NCBI RefSeq assembly: GCF_001278055.1 | Contig: NZ_CP010802.1 | Coordinates: 1,426,001 to 1,490,000, forward strand | Source of the DNA: Desulfuromonas soudanensis | Lineage (GTDB): Bacteria; Desulfobacterota; Desulfuromonadia; Desulfuromonadales; WTL | DNA: 64,000 bases | Direction of reading: 5' to 3' | Part shown: piece after piece, positions 46,213 to 55,690 of the stretch | Layout of the letters: every line of letters starts with the position of its first letter | Numbering within the stretch: position 1 is the stretch's first letter | The notes under the pieces: model-generated | What the model saw: the letters and a program-made list of their open reading frames with translations, nothing else | What the model was told of the DNA's origin: nothing | Databases searched by the model: none | Made by a program: the position numbers and the translations under genes

Positions 46213-47751
46213 ATGAGCCAGACCACCAATATCCGGATTTTTGACACCACCCTGCGCGACGGCGAGCAGTCTCCCGGCGCCAGCATGAATATCGAAGAGA
46301 AGCTCCGCATCGCCCACCAGCTCGAGAAGATGAACGTCGATGTCATGGAGGCCGGTTTCCCCATCGCCTCCGACGGCGATTTCGAGGCGGTCAAGCGCAT
46401 CGCCCAGGTCATCAAGGGGCCGCAGATTGCCGGTCTGTGCCGGGCCAACGACAAGGACATCGACCGGGCCTGGGAGGCCCTCAAGTACGCCGGCGAGCGC
46501 GGGCGGATTCACACCTTCATCGCCACCAGCGACATCCACATGAAATTCAAGCTCAAGATGAGCGAGGATCAGGTGGTCGAAGCGGCGGTCAAGGCGGTGC
46601 GGCGGGCCGCCAACTACACCCCCAACGTCGAATTTTCCGCCGAGGACGCGGTGCGCACCCGTCTCCCCTTCCTCGCCCGGGTCGTCGAGGCGGTCATTGC
46701 CGCCGGGGCGACCACCGTCAACATCCCCGACACCGTCGGCTACACCATCCCCACCGAGTACTTCAACATCATCCGCTACCTCAAGGAGAATGTGCCCAAC
46801 GTCGAGAAGGCGATCCTTTCGGTGCACTGCCACAACGACCTCGGGCTGGCGGTCGCCAACTCCCTGGCCGCCGTCCAGGCCGGCGCCGGGCAGGTCGAAT
46901 GCACCATCAACGGCATCGGCGAGCGTGCCGGGAACTGTTCCCTCGAAGAGGTGGTCATGGCGCTGCGCACCCGCCATGACATCCTCCCCTTTTCCACCAA
47001 CATCAAGACCGAGCATATCTACGCCGCCAGCCGCCTCCTCTCGACGATCACCGGGATCGTCGTGCAGCCCAACAAGGCGATCGTCGGCGCCAACGCCTTT
47101 GCCCACGAGGCGGGTATCCATCAGCATGGCGTCATGATGGACAAGTCGACCTACGAAATCATGACCCCCGAATCGATCGGCCTCAACCAGAACAAACTGG
47201 TTCTCGGCAAGCATTCGGGGCGTCATGCCTTCAATCAGCGGATCAGCGATCTCGGCTACGAGCTCGGCAAGGAGGACCTGGAAAAGGCCTTTGTCCGTTT
47301 CAAGACCCTGGCCGACCAGAAAAAGGAAATATTCGACGAAGACCTCGATGTCATCGTCGCCGACGAGATCATCCGCGTCCCCGAGACCTTCAAACTGCTG
47401 CAGATGAACGTCACTTCCGGCTCCTTTGCCGCCCCGACGGCGACGGTGCAGATGGAAGTGAAGGGCAAGATCAAAAAGACCGCCGTCATGGGCGACGGTC
47501 CGGTCGATGCGACCTTCAAGGCGATCAAGAAGCTCACCGGAAGCACCTCTCGCCTCCTGAGCTTTTCCGTCGGCGCCATCACCGGCGGCACCGATGCCCA
47601 GGGGGAGTGCACCGTACGCCTCGAGCAGGACGGCCGGGAGATTCTCGGGCAGGGCGCCCATCCCGACATAATCGTCGCCAGCGCCAAGGCCTATATCAAT
47701 GCCCTGAACAAGGCGGCGTCGACCATCCTGCGGACCAACGTCCACCTTTAG
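46213..47751 (+). CDS. leuA: 2-isopropylmalate synthase
   Basis: LeuA condenses acetyl-CoA with 2-oxoisovalerate, the first committed step to leucine. The 512-residue product has the HMGL-like barrel with [12 protein letters not shown] near residue 11, the metal site [13 protein letters not shown], and the C-terminal regulatory domain (about 390-510) that binds leucine. AAGGAGGC precedes the ATG. Control is at two levels: T-box attenuation upstream and probable feedback through the C-terminal domain. leuC follows after a weak hairpin (47781-47816). Confidence 0.97.
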   Translation: MSQTTNIRIFDTTLRDGEQSPGASMNIEEKLRIAHQLEKMNVDVMEAGFPIASDGDFEAVKRIAQVIKGPQIAGLCRANDKDIDRAWEALKYAGERGRIHTFIATSDIHMKFKLKMSEDQVVEAAVKAVRRAANYTPNVEFSAEDAVRTRLPFLARVVEAVIAAGATTVNIPDTVGYTIPTEYFNIIRYLKENVPNVEKAILSVHCHNDLGLAVANSLAAVQAGAGQVECTINGIGERAGNCSLEEVVMALRTRHDILPFSTNIKTEHIYAASRLLSTITGIVVQPNKAIVGANAFAHEAGIHQHGVMMDKSTYEIMTPESIGLNQNKLVLGKHSGRHAFNQRISDLGYELGKEDLEKAFVRFKTLADQKKEIFDEDLDVIVADEIIRVPETFKLLQMNVTSGSFAAPTATVQMEVKGKIKKTAVMGDGPVDATFKAIKKLTGSTSRLLSFSVGAITGGTDAQGECTVRLEQDGREILGQGAHPDIIVASAKAYINALNKAASTILRTNVHL

Positions 47752-47913
47752 GCGTCCGGAAGGGGGCGGCGGATTTCTCGCCCGGCCCTCATCCCTGGCA
47801 GGGATTCGGGTTTTTTGCTAAAATCAACGACTGCCGGTTCGGGAACCGCCGCAGGCGGCTTGCCGGGATCTGGCGCTCATCGACTTACAGGGATTTGTAT
47901 TCAAGGAGAGATT

Positions 47914-49197
47914 ATGGGAAAGACCATAGCAGAGAAGATCTTTGACGCCCATCTGCGGGACGAACCGTTTGTCGGAACCAAGGTTCTGGATATCGACCGG
48001 GTCCTGTGCCACGAAATCACCACTCCGGTGGCGATCGCCGATCTCGAGGTCCGAGGCAAGGACCGGGTATTCGACAACACCAAGATCAAGGCGGTGATCG
48101 ACCACGTCACGCCGTCCAAGGACAGCAAGACCGCCCTGCAGGCCAAGATGCTCCGGGACTGGGCCCGGCGCCACGACATCAAGGATTTCTTCGATGTCGG
48201 CCGCAACGGCGTCTGTCACGCCCTCTTCCCGGAGAAGGGGTACATCCGCCCCGGATTCACCGTCATCATGGGGGACAGCCACACCTGTACCCACGGCGCC
48301 TTCGGCGCTTTTGCCGCCGGGGTCGGCACCACCGACCTCGAGGTCGGCATCCTCAAGGGGGTCTGCGCCTTTCGCGAGCCCGCAACCATCCGGGTCAATC
48401 TCGACGGCGACCTGTCGCCGGGAGTCTATGCCAAGGACGTGATCCTGCACGTCATCGGCACCCTCGGCGTCAACGGCGCCACGGACCGCGTCATCGAATT
48501 CCGCGGCCCGGTGGTCGATGCCATGACCATGGACTCGCGCATGACCCTGTGCAACATGGCGATCGAAGCCGGGGGAACCAGCGGCATCTGCCTCCCCGAC
48601 AAGGTCACCGTCGACTATCTCTGGCCCTTTATCTCCGGCGATTATGCCAGCCGCGAGGCGGCCCTGGCCGACTTCACCCGGTGGCATTCGGACCCCGACG
48701 CCGTCTACGAGAAGTCCCTCGACTTCGACGTCTCGACCCTCGAGCCCCAGGTGACCTACGACTACAAGCCCGACTGCGTCAAGGCGGTGGGGGAACTCGC
48801 CGGCCGCAAAGTCGATCAGGTCTACATCGGCACCTGCACCAACGGCCGCATCGAGGATCTGCGCCAGGCCGCCGCCGTGCTCAAAGGCCGCAAGATTGCC
48901 GATACGGTGCGGGGGATCGTCTCCCCGGCCACCCCGAAGATTTTCAACGAGGCTCTCGCCGAGGGGATCATTCAGATCTTCATGGACGCCGGCTTCTGCG
49001 TCACCAACCCGACCTGCGGCGCCTGCCTCGGGATGAGCAACGGCGTTCTCGCCGAAGGGGAAGTCTGCGCCTCGACCAGCAACCGCAATTTCAACGGCCG
49101 CATGGGGAAGGGGGGGATGGTGCACCTGATGAGCCCCGCCACCGCCGCCGCCAGCGCCATCACCGGGGTGATCACCGACGCCCGGACCCTCAAGTAA
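47914..49197 (+). CDS. leuC: 3-isopropylmalate dehydratase large subunit
   Basis: LeuC with LeuD isomerises 2- to 3-isopropylmalate using a [4Fe-4S] cluster. The ATG at 47914 follows AAGGAGAG and gives 427 residues, the shorter type common in archaea and deltaproteobacteria. Aconitase-fold motifs are GDSHTCTHGAFGAFAAGVG, IGTCTNGR and NPTCGACLG, supplying the cluster cysteines. An upstream in-frame start would run into the leuA-leuC gap and is rejected. leuD begins 44 bases after the stop. Confidence 0.97.
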   Translation: MGKTIAEKIFDAHLRDEPFVGTKVLDIDRVLCHEITTPVAIADLEVRGKDRVFDNTKIKAVIDHVTPSKDSKTALQAKMLRDWARRHDIKDFFDVGRNGVCHALFPEKGYIRPGFTVIMGDSHTCTHGAFGAFAAGVGTTDLEVGILKGVCAFREPATIRVNLDGDLSPGVYAKDVILHVIGTLGVNGATDRVIEFRGPVVDAMTMDSRMTLCNMAIEAGGTSGICLPDKVTVDYLWPFISGDYASREAALADFTRWHSDPDAVYEKSLDFDVSTLEPQVTYDYKPDCVKAVGELAGRKVDQVYIGTCTNGRIEDLRQAAAVLKGRKIADTVRGIVSPATPKIFNEALAEGIIQIFMDAGFCVTNPTCGACLGMSNGVLAEGEVCASTSNRNFNGRMGKGGMVHLMSPATAAASAITGVITDARTLK

Positions 49198-49241
49198 CCG
49201 GGGCAGCAATCGAATTCTTCACCTAAGGGAGTGTCGAACAT

Positions 49242-49772
49242 ATGAAAAAGTCCTTCGGAGGGCCGGCCATTTTCCTCGACCGGTCCGACATCAATACCGA
49301 CGAAATCATTCCGGCCAAGTACCTGACCGAAGTCACCAAGGAGGCGCTCAAGCCCTATTGCCTCGAAGATCTCAAACTCAAGGGGTTTGACCCCAATGGT
49401 GAGAAACTCCGCCGGGCCCGGGTCGTCGTTTCGCGGCAGAACTTCGGTTGCGGATCGTCCCGGGAGCATGCGCCCTGGGTTTTCGAGGTCAACGATATCC
49501 ACACCATCATCGCCCAGAGCTATGCGCGCATCTTCCGCCAGAACATGTTCAACGGCGGGATGTTGGCCATCGAGCTTCCCGCGGACGATCTCGAGCGCCT
49601 CTTCGCTCTGGAAAAGGAGGGGGACGTTCAGATCGTCGTCGATCTCGAAGGGCAAAAGCTCACCGCCAAGGGGGGTGCCCGCACCGAGAGCTTCTCCTTT
49701 GAGGTGAGCCCCTTCGACAAGGAACTGGTTCGGGCCGGAGGCTGGGTCGAATTTGCCGACGCCCGCTATTGA
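49242..49772 (+). CDS. leuD: 3-isopropylmalate dehydratase small subunit
   Basis: This is the swivel-domain partner of LeuC, 176 residues. The active-site loop NFGCGSSREHAPW is present and DRSDINTDEIIPAKYL marks the N-terminus. The size fits the short LeuD that pairs with the short LeuC. A terminator follows, so the T-box-controlled unit is leuA-leuC-leuD; leuB has its own promoter further on. Confidence 0.97.
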   Translation: MKKSFGGPAIFLDRSDINTDEIIPAKYLTEVTKEALKPYCLEDLKLKGFDPNGEKLRRARVVVSRQNFGCGSSREHAPWVFEVNDIHTIIAQSYARIFRQNMFNGGMLAIELPADDLERLFALEKEGDVQIVVDLEGQKLTAKGGARTESFSFEVSPFDKELVRAGGWVEFADARY

Positions 49773-49795
49773 GGGGCTCCGGTAGCCATTTCTGA

Positions 49796-49831
49796 CAGGG
49801 GAGGGGGGCTAGGCTCCCCCCCCTTTTTTTT
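49796..49831 (+). terminator. intrinsic terminator after leuD
   Basis: A G-rich arm (AGGGGAGGGGGG) pairs with CTCCCCCCCC around CTAGG and is followed by eight T residues. It closes the leuACD unit. Confidence 0.88.
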
Positions 49832-49950
49832 ATCTCCGGACAAATCAGGTCGGCCGCCAGGTGAAGTTTCGCTAATTTATGGTAGTCTTGGTGGACGTTC
49901 CTGTCGGACCCCGGTCGTTGCGGGGTCACACCTGTCCAGGGAGGATGGAG

Positions 49951-50151
49951 ATGAAAGAAAACGGTCCCGGCTATCCGCTGAGCAAGGACGAGGTTGTTCT
50001 GTTGCGCTATTTCAGAGATCTCTCGGCACAGCAGCAACTGGCCCTTCTCGACGCCGCAGAATCGAGTTGCAATACCGCCGAACGGATGCAGGTGCTGGCC
50101 AGCCGGCGGGTGGAGCGGTTGCCCCCCTCCGAGCAGCAGGACCTGCACTAG
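49951..50151 (+). CDS. small hypothetical protein
   Basis: The ATG at 49951 follows AGGGAGGATGGAG and gives 66 residues; an ATG two codons earlier and a longer N-terminal extension are possible. The product is soluble and helical, with LSKDEVVLLRYFRDLSAQQQ and a Cys-containing AESSCNTAER segment. No family is recognised. Inverted repeats at the 3' side (50148-50155 with 50176-50183, and 50169-50176 with 50187-50194) probably end transcription. Confidence 0.55.
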   Translation: MKENGPGYPLSKDEVVLLRYFRDLSAQQQLALLDAAESSCNTAERMQVLASRRVERLPPSEQQDLH

Positions 50152-50202
50152 GAGCTTATCGGGATGGTCCGACAGGCTCCTAGGAACCTGTCGGGGAGAT
50201 TT

Positions 50203-50595
50203 CTAGAGCCGAAGCCCCAGGCGCTGCCGGACCCAGATGGCCAGGGCGTAGAGGGCGAACATGGCGCCGAGAGCGATGGCCAGGGAAAGATAGTAACTGC
50301 ACCGGTGGCGCAACAAGAAAGAGAGCAAGGGGAAAAAGGCCAGGGAGGGGAGAACCATCCAGAAGATTTCCGTCGAGAAGGAGGCGACGCGCTCGGCATC
50401 CCCCGTGTCGACGTAGAGCCAGGTCAGGGCCAGGACGGAGATCAGCGGCACCGAAGCGAGAAGGGCCCCGAACAGCGGAGTGCGCCGGGCCACCTCGGAG
50501 GCCAGAACCACCAGGAGGGCGGTCAGCAGCAGTTTGACAAGGTAGTGGGTCAAGGCGACGCTCTCCAGTCTGAATCTGTGCATTAAACTGTGCAT
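50203..50595 (-). CDS. DUF3147-family membrane protein
   Basis: A 130-residue product with about four membrane helices. ASEVARRTPLFGALLASVPL and the following LALTWLYVDTGD are typical of the DUF3147 family of small inner-membrane proteins of unknown function. The ATG at 50595 (complement) is preferred; ATGs 4 codons before and after are alternatives. A much longer frame on this strand continues upstream through leuB and asd but is an antisense shadow. The gene points toward the hypothetical gene at 49951 and away from leuB. Confidence 0.75.
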   Translation of the reverse strand: MHSLMHRFRLESVALTHYLVKLLLTALLVVLASEVARRTPLFGALLASVPLISVLALTWLYVDTGDAERVASFSTEIFWMVLPSLAFFPLLSFLLRHRCSYYLSLAIALGAMFALYALAIWVRQRLGLRL

Positions 50596-50630
50596 TAAGA
50601 GTAACATCTCCCCAGTCGTTGCCAAGCCGG

Positions 50631-50657
50631 ACGGGTCAGCCATGACCCGTCTTTTTT
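50631..50657 (+). terminator. intrinsic terminator upstream of leuB
   Basis: ACGGGTCA-GCCA-TGACCCGT is a perfect stem followed by CTTTTTT. It lies just before the leuB promoter and insulates leuB from upstream transcription on this strand. Confidence 0.75.
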
Positions 50658-50686
50658 GCTGTGCGGCCGGGGAGGGGAAAAAGTGT

Positions 50687-50715
50687 TTGACAAATATTTG
50701 GCGGGTTTCTATAGT
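50687..50715 (+). promoter_or_regulatory. strong sigma-70-like promoter of leuB
   Basis: TTGACA (50687-50692), 17 bases and TATAGT (50710-50715) match the housekeeping consensus in 11 of 12 positions. The leader of about 80 bases contains CCCGGG-TTTG-CCCGG but no T-box. Confidence 0.82.
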
Positions 50716-50802
50716 TGCACCCATTTGAAAAGTCGCGGATTTTCCCGGGTTTGCCCGGCTTGAAAGTAATTTTAATGGCAAAATTAAAGGAGTGTGGCAG
50801 GC

Positions 50803-51891
50803 ATGGCTAAGGAGTTCAAGGTCGCGGTTCTCTCCGGCGACGGCATCGGTCCTGAAGTGATGGCAGAAGCCCTGAAGGTTCTCGATGTGATCGAGCAGAA
50901 ATTCGAGGTCACATTTGATCGCAACTTCGCCAATGTGGGCGGCGTCGCCATCGACAAGGAAGGGAAGGCTCTCCCCCAGTCCACCATCGACACCTGCCGT
51001 GCGGCGGATGCCATCCTCTTCGGATCGGTCGGCGGTCCCAAGTGGGAGAGCCTTCCTCCCGATGAGCAGCCGGAGCGCGGCGCCCTCCTGCCGCTGCGGA
51101 AAATCTTCGGGCTCTATGCCAATCTCCGCCCGGCGATCATCTTCCCGTCGCTGACCGGCGCCTCGTCCCTCAAGGAGGAGGTCATTGCCGGCGGTTTCAA
51201 TATTCTCGTCATCCGCGAGCTGACCGGCGGCATCTACTTTTCCCAACCCAAGGGGATCGAGGGGGTCGGCCGCGACCGGGTCGGCGTCGATACCATGCGC
51301 TACAGCGTCTCGGAGATCGAACGCATCGCCCACGTCGCCTTTCAGGCGGCGCGTAAGCGCGACAGGAAGGTCTGCTCCATCGACAAGGCCAATGTCCTTT
51401 CCACCTCGGTACTGTGGCGCGAAGTCGTCATCGGCATCGCCAGGGAGTATCCGGATGTCGCCCTCACCCACATGTATGTCGACAACGCGGCGATGCAGCT
51501 CGTCAAATGGCCGAAACAATTCGACGTCATTCTCTGCGAGAACATGTTCGGCGACATCCTCTCCGACGAGGCGGCGATGCTGACCGGCTCGCTGGGCATG
51601 CTCCCCTCCGCCTCCCTCGCCGAAGGGAGTTTCGGAATGTACGAGCCCTCCGGCGGCTCGGCTCCCGACATCGCCGGGCAGGGGATTGCCAACCCCATCG
51701 CCCAGATCCTGTCGGCGTCGATGATGCTCCGCTACTCCTTTGCCATGACCGAGGCCGCCGACGCCATCGATCAGGCGGTGAAAAAAGTCCTCGACGAAGG
51801 CTACCGCACCGGCGACATCTATCAGAAACTCCCCGGGGAAAAGAAGGTCAACACCGCCGAAATGGGCGATGCCATCATCGCCCATCTGTAG
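50803..51891 (+). CDS. leuB: 3-isopropylmalate dehydrogenase
   Basis: LeuB oxidises 3-isopropylmalate with NAD, the third leucine step. The ATG at 50803 follows AAAGGAG by ten bases; a GTG three codons earlier is too close to the site. The 362-residue product shows the [13 protein letters not shown] start, RELTGGIYF, and the catalytic D-rich [19 protein letters not shown]. It has an independent promoter and no T-box, so it is not directly coupled to leuACD. asd follows 60 bases downstream. Confidence 0.97.
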   Translation: MAKEFKVAVLSGDGIGPEVMAEALKVLDVIEQKFEVTFDRNFANVGGVAIDKEGKALPQSTIDTCRAADAILFGSVGGPKWESLPPDEQPERGALLPLRKIFGLYANLRPAIIFPSLTGASSLKEEVIAGGFNILVIRELTGGIYFSQPKGIEGVGRDRVGVDTMRYSVSEIERIAHVAFQAARKRDRKVCSIDKANVLSTSVLWREVVIGIAREYPDVALTHMYVDNAAMQLVKWPKQFDVILCENMFGDILSDEAAMLTGSLGMLPSASLAEGSFGMYEPSGGSAPDIAGQGIANPIAQILSASMMLRYSFAMTEAADAIDQAVKKVLDEGYRTGDIYQKLPGEKKVNTAEMGDAIIAHL

Positions 51892-51913
51892 GCGCCCCTT
51901 TCTTTGCATAAAA

Positions 51914-51934
51914 GCCGGGGCTTTTGTCCCCGGC
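51914..51934 (+). other. hairpin between leuB and asd
   Basis: GCCGGGG-CTTTTGT-CCCCGGC is a perfect 7-bp stem without a downstream T-run, starting about 20 bases after the leuB stop. It may slow transcription or protect the leuB mRNA end. Confidence 0.5.
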
Positions 51935-51951
51935 AGGAGATCACTCTGCCC

Positions 51952-52971
51952 ATGTCCAGACTGTTCAACGTCGCCATCGTCGGCGCCACCGGCGCCGTCG
52001 GTACCCAGATGCTCGAAATCCTCGCCGAGCGCAACTTTCCCGTCGGCGCCTTGCGGCTCCTCGCTTCGGAGCGCTCGGAGGGGAATTTCCTCGAGTTCAA
52101 GGGGGAGGAGATCATGGTGCAGACCCTCACCGCCGAGTCCTTCGTCGGCATCGATATCGCCCTCTTCAGTGCCGGGGGGGGGATAAGCGAGGAATTCTGC
52201 CCCATCGCCGCCGCCGCCGGCGCCGTGTGCATCGATAACTCCAGTGCCTGGCGCATGGATCCCGAGGTTCCCCTGGTGGTCCCCGAGGTCAATCCTCAGG
52301 AGATCGCCCGCTACGTCAACAAGAGAATTATCGCCAATCCCAACTGTTCGACGATCCAGATGGTGGTCGCTCTCAAGCCGCTGCACGATTTCAGCCCGAT
52401 CCGCCGCATCGTCGTCTCCACCTACCAGGCCGTTTCCGGGACCGGGCAGAAGGCCATCGATGAGCTGCGCATCCAGACCGGAGAACTGCTCAACGGCCGT
52501 CCGGCCGAATGCAATGCCTATCCTCACCAGATCGCCTTCAACTGTCTCCCGCAGATCGACGTCTTCTTCGACAACGGTTACACCAGGGAGGAGATGAAGA
52601 TGGTCAACGAGACGAGAAAGATCCTCGGCAGCGACGCCATCGGCCTGACGGCGACCGCGGTGCGGGTGCCGGTCTTTTACGGACACAGCGAGTCGGTGAA
52701 CGTGGAGTTCGCCGGGCGGATTACGGTCCAGAAGGCCCGGGAACTCCTGGCCGCGGCTCCGGGGGTCGAACTCCGGGACGACGTCGCCAGTCAGCTCTAT
52801 CCGATGGCGGTCGATGCGGCAGGACAGGACTCGGTCTACGTCGGCCGGATCCGCGAGGACGAATCCTGCGCCCAGGCCCTCAACTTCTGGGTGGTCGCCG
52901 ACAACCTGCGCAAGGGGGCGGCGACCAATGCCGTGCAGATCGCCAAAATTCTCGCCGAAACATACCTCTAA
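51952..52971 (+). CDS. asd: aspartate-semialdehyde dehydrogenase
   Basis: Asd reduces aspartyl phosphate to the semialdehyde, the branch point to lysine, diaminopimelate, threonine and methionine. The ATG at 51952 gives 339 residues with NADP motif VAIVGATGAVGTQM, the active-site Cys in NPNCSTIQM, and the catalytic His region HSESVNVEF. A start 16 codons upstream would precede the conserved N-terminus. It shares the unit with leuB and is followed by a strong stem-loop. Confidence 0.97.
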   Translation: MSRLFNVAIVGATGAVGTQMLEILAERNFPVGALRLLASERSEGNFLEFKGEEIMVQTLTAESFVGIDIALFSAGGGISEEFCPIAAAAGAVCIDNSSAWRMDPEVPLVVPEVNPQEIARYVNKRIIANPNCSTIQMVVALKPLHDFSPIRRIVVSTYQAVSGTGQKAIDELRIQTGELLNGRPAECNAYPHQIAFNCLPQIDVFFDNGYTREEMKMVNETRKILGSDAIGLTATAVRVPVFYGHSESVNVEFAGRITVQKARELLAAAPGVELRDDVASQLYPMAVDAAGQDSVYVGRIREDESCAQALNFWVVADNLRKGAATNAVQIAKILAETYL

Positions 52972-53020
52972 CCTGCTGCCGTCCGTCGCCCATCACCGGC
53001 GGCAGAACCTGGGAAAATCC

Positions 53021-53058
53021 GAGAAGAGGGGGCCAGCCGGCCCCCTCTTCTCCCCTTT
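53021..53058 (+). terminator. 14-bp perfect stem-loop after asd
   Basis: GAGAAGAGGGGGCC (53021-53034) and its exact complement (53039-53052) enclose AGCC, followed by CCCTTT. The T-run is short, so termination may be partial, and the next gene starts six bases on. Confidence 0.7.
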
Positions 53059-53063
53059 ACGCC

Positions 53064-53858
53064 ATGACTTTTTTTGCAGAGATCACTCTCGGACGATATG
53101 TGGCGGGAAACTCCCCCCTGCACCGTCTCGACCCCCGCCTCAAGCTGGTCGGTTTGCCGCTGCTGGTGATTGCCGCCTTCTCCGGGGGACCGCAGCGCCT
53201 TCTCCTTCTGGCACCCCTGGTTCTGACCCTGATGCTGCTGTCGAGAATCGAGTGGCGCCTCTGGTGGCGGGGGATCCGGGTCATGCGCACTCTGTTCCTC
53301 TTCACGCTGGCCCTGCATCTCTTCTTTTCTCCGGGACGGACCCTCCTGGGGGTCGCCTGGCTCTCCCTCGACGGACTCCTCCTCGGTCTGCTGGTCTGCA
53401 GCCGTCTCCTCCTGGCGATCCTCCTTTCCTCCCTGTTGACCCTGACCACCTCTCCCCTGGAATTGACCTGGGCCCTGTCGCTTCTTCTTGCTCCCCTGAA
53501 GCGCCTGGGGCTGGCCGTCCAGGAGTGGACCCAGTTGCTCCTCGTGATCCTCCACTTCATCCCCGTGCTCCGCGAGGAAGCCATGGCGCTGGCCGTGCGC
53601 CGTCGGGGCGAGGGTTCGGGTCAGGAAGGGAAGGGGCTGATCGAAGGCGCCCGATTCCTGGCGGGAATGGTTTCTCCCTTGGTGCTGCGGCTTGTGGAGA
53701 GGGCCGATGATTTGGCCCATGCCGCTGTTCGCGGCGAACCCCTCGTCCCCGAGCAGGGGCTCTTCGAATTCGGGGTGCATCGCCCCCTGAAAGGGGGAGA
53801 TATCCTGATCCTGTTCTGCGGTACCCTCGGGGTGGCGCTCCTTTTTCTGGTGACCTGA
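53064..53858 (+). CDS. EcfT/CbiQ-family transmembrane protein
   Basis: The ATG at 53064 gives 264 residues. EcfT proteins couple ATPase subunits to substrate-binding S components in energy-coupling-factor vitamin or metal transporters. The product opens with SPLHRLDPRLKLVGL, has five or so helices, and has the two family arginine motifs (ALAVRRRGEG and AAVRGEP). No ATPase or S component is encoded nearby, so it must work with distant partners. The gene frame continues upstream only as a shadow of asd. The stop overlaps the truA ATG. Confidence 0.85.
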   Translation: MTFFAEITLGRYVAGNSPLHRLDPRLKLVGLPLLVIAAFSGGPQRLLLLAPLVLTLMLLSRIEWRLWWRGIRVMRTLFLFTLALHLFFSPGRTLLGVAWLSLDGLLLGLLVCSRLLLAILLSSLLTLTTSPLELTWALSLLLAPLKRLGLAVQEWTQLLLVILHFIPVLREEAMALAVRRRGEGSGQEGKGLIEGARFLAGMVSPLVLRLVERADDLAHAAVRGEPLVPEQGLFEFGVHRPLKGGDILILFCGTLGVALLFLVT

Positions 53859-54592
53859 TGAACACGATTCGCTTGACCATCGCCTACGATGGCACCGCCT
53901 ATATCGGCTGGCAGCGCCAGGCCCAGGGCGCCTCCATTCAGCAACTCATCGAGGGCGCCCTGGCGCAGATCCTCGGGGAAACCGTGGTTCTGCACTCTTC
54001 GGGGCGCACCGATTCCGGAGTTCACGCTCTGGGGATGGTCGCTCATTTTCGCACCGAACGGAACCTGCCGCTGGCCGCCTACCGCGAGGGGGTGAACCGG
54101 CTGCTGCCGCGGGATGTGGCGGTTCAGGAGGCCCTGGAGGCTCCGGCCGATTTCCATGCCCGCTTCAGCGCCCGGGGGAAATGGTATCGCTACGCCCTCT
54201 ACCAGGGGGTTGTCTGTTCTCCCCTCCTCGACCGCACCGCCTGGCACCTGCGGGGCGCTCTCGACTGGACGGCCATGGAGGAGGGGGCGCGACTTTTTGT
54301 CGGCACGCACGATTTTGCCGCCTTTCGTTCTTCGGGTTGCGAGGCCAAAGGGACGGTACGGGAGATCTATGCCGTCGACCTGGTGCGCGAGGGGGAACTT
54401 CTTTACATCAACGTCCGGGGTTCGGGGTTTCTCCGGAACATGGTGCGGGTGATGGTCGGCACTCTCGTCGAAATAGGGATGGGGAAACGTCCGGCCGGCG
54501 ACATCGGTCGTCTGCTGGAAGGGGGGGACCGCTGCCAGGCCGGGCGCACCGCCCCTTCCCGCGGCCTCTGCCTGATGGAGGTCTGGTATTAG
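53858..54592 (+). CDS. truA: tRNA pseudouridine(38-40) synthase
   Basis: TruA isomerises uridines 38-40 in the anticodon arm. The 244-residue product has the catalytic Asp in SGRTDSGVHALG near residue 51, the YDGTAYIGWQRQ start and the conserved RGSGFLRNMVRVMVGTL near the end. The start overlaps the preceding ecfT-like stop (TGATG), suggesting co-translation. Confidence 0.97.
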   Translation: MNTIRLTIAYDGTAYIGWQRQAQGASIQQLIEGALAQILGETVVLHSSGRTDSGVHALGMVAHFRTERNLPLAAYREGVNRLLPRDVAVQEALEAPADFHARFSARGKWYRYALYQGVVCSPLLDRTAWHLRGALDWTAMEEGARLFVGTHDFAAFRSSGCEAKGTVREIYAVDLVREGELLYINVRGSGFLRNMVRVMVGTLVEIGMGKRPAGDIGRLLEGGDRCQAGRTAPSRGLCLMEVWY

Positions 54593-54670
54593 AATGCTTT
54601 CGGTGAGCGCTTGCAAAGGGGGGATGGAGGGTTATATTTTCTTTTAAGTCCCCAAACCACCGAGGTTTTC

Positions 54671-55120
54671 ATGAAGCGTCCCCTGAAGATTCTGGTTCCC
54701 ATCGATTTCTCCGGCTACAGCCTCGAAACCCTGCGCTTCGCCCTGTCCTTCACCGATCTCTTCCAGGCAAGCTATCTGCTCCTGCATGTGGTGGCCAGCG
54801 GCGATGTGGAGGCCTTTTCCAATCTCGGCGGGGAGAGCGAAAACCTCTCCCGGCACAGGGAGGAGGGGAGGGCCGGTCTGGAAGCGATGGCCCGCCGGGA
54901 GGAGGAGCGGCACCCGGGACTATCCATAACGACCCGCATCGGCTCCGGAATTCCTTTCAAGGAAATCTGCCGGGTTGCCGACGAGGAATGCTGCGATCTG
55001 ATCGTGATCGGCACCCACGGCCGTACCGGCCTCTCCCACCTCCTCATCGGCAGCACCGCCGAGAGGGTGGTCCAGCTCGCTTCCTGTCCGGTCCTGAGCA
55101 TCAAGCCCAATGTCCTTTGA
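54671..55120 (+). CDS. universal stress protein (UspA family)
   Basis: The ATG at 54671 gives 149 residues starting MKRPLKILVPIDFSG. The ATP-binding type motif G-x2-G-x9-GS/T is intact (GTHGRTGLSHLLIGSTAERV), so it probably binds ATP. The earlier in-frame start lacks conserved sequence. Usp proteins are induced under stress or growth arrest, with targets mostly unknown. It is a single gene between truA and rplM. Confidence 0.93.
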   Translation: MKRPLKILVPIDFSGYSLETLRFALSFTDLFQASYLLLHVVASGDVEAFSNLGGESENLSRHREEGRAGLEAMARREEERHPGLSITTRIGSGIPFKEICRVADEECCDLIVIGTHGRTGLSHLLIGSTAERVVQLASCPVLSIKPNVL

Positions 55121-55155
55121 CCCGCCGCCCTGCCGGTGCCCCGCGAAAAAAAATC

Positions 55156-55184
55156 TTGACATGTTATCGCCTTTCCGTTAACTT
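55156..55184 (+). promoter_or_regulatory. promoter of rplM-rpsI
   Basis: TTGACA (55156-55161), 17 bases and TAACTT (55179-55184) lie upstream of rplM by about 57 bases. The -35 is a perfect consensus; the -10 is weak. Confidence 0.55.
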
Positions 55185-55240
55185 CACGGCTTCTGTGAGC
55201 CCCGTAATCCCTTGCAGAATTATGTCTAGAGAGGAATTTA

Positions 55241-55669
55241 ATGAGTACTCAAGTCGCCAAACAGTCGGATATCAAGAGAGATTGGTTTGTCATCGACCTG
55301 GAGGGCAAGGTCCTTGGCCGCGCCGCCACCGAAATTGCCAGGATTCTGCGGGGCAAGAACAAGCCGATTTACACCCCCAGCGTTGACACCGGGGATTTTG
55401 TCGTGGTCCTGAATGCCGAAAAGGTCGTCCTGACCGGCAACAAAATGGCCAACAAAATGTACCATCGTCACACCGGTTTTCCCGGTGGAATTCGCTCCAT
55501 CAATGCCGAAAAACTCCTGGCCTCCAAGCCGGAGGAGTTGATCAAGAAGGCGGTCAAGGGGATGCTCCCCAAGAACAAGCTGGGGCGGCAGATGTTCAAA
55601 AAGCTCAAGGTTTATACCGGTGTTGAGCATCCGCATGTTGCCCAGCAGCCCCGGGAACTTGTCCTTTAA
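55241..55669 (+). CDS. rplM: 50S ribosomal protein L13
   Basis: L13 is an early 50S assembly protein. The 142-residue product contains [15 protein letters not shown], the [12 protein letters not shown] motif and [19 protein letters not shown], all hallmarks. AGAGAGGA precedes the ATG. rpsI follows after 21 bases, the conserved L13-S9 pair. Confidence 0.98.
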   Translation: MSTQVAKQSDIKRDWFVIDLEGKVLGRAATEIARILRGKNKPIYTPSVDTGDFVVVLNAEKVVLTGNKMANKMYHRHTGFPGGIRSINAEKLLASKPEELIKKAVKGMLPKNKLGRQMFKKLKVYTGVEHPHVAQQPRELVL

Positions 55670-55690
55670 GATTGAATTCAGGAGATAAAG

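Noticed and set aside
50596-52686. Very long minus-strand open frame running antisense through leuB and asd
   Set aside because: High GC leaves antisense frames open. Only the last 130 codons (50203-50595) look like a real protein; the rest is low-complexity Gly/Asp/His-rich shadow sequence opposite conserved genes.
54593-54670. Sigma-54 promoter ahead of the universal stress protein gene
   Set aside because: A GG...GC pair is present but separated by nine bases, not the required ten, and the rest of the consensus is poor.
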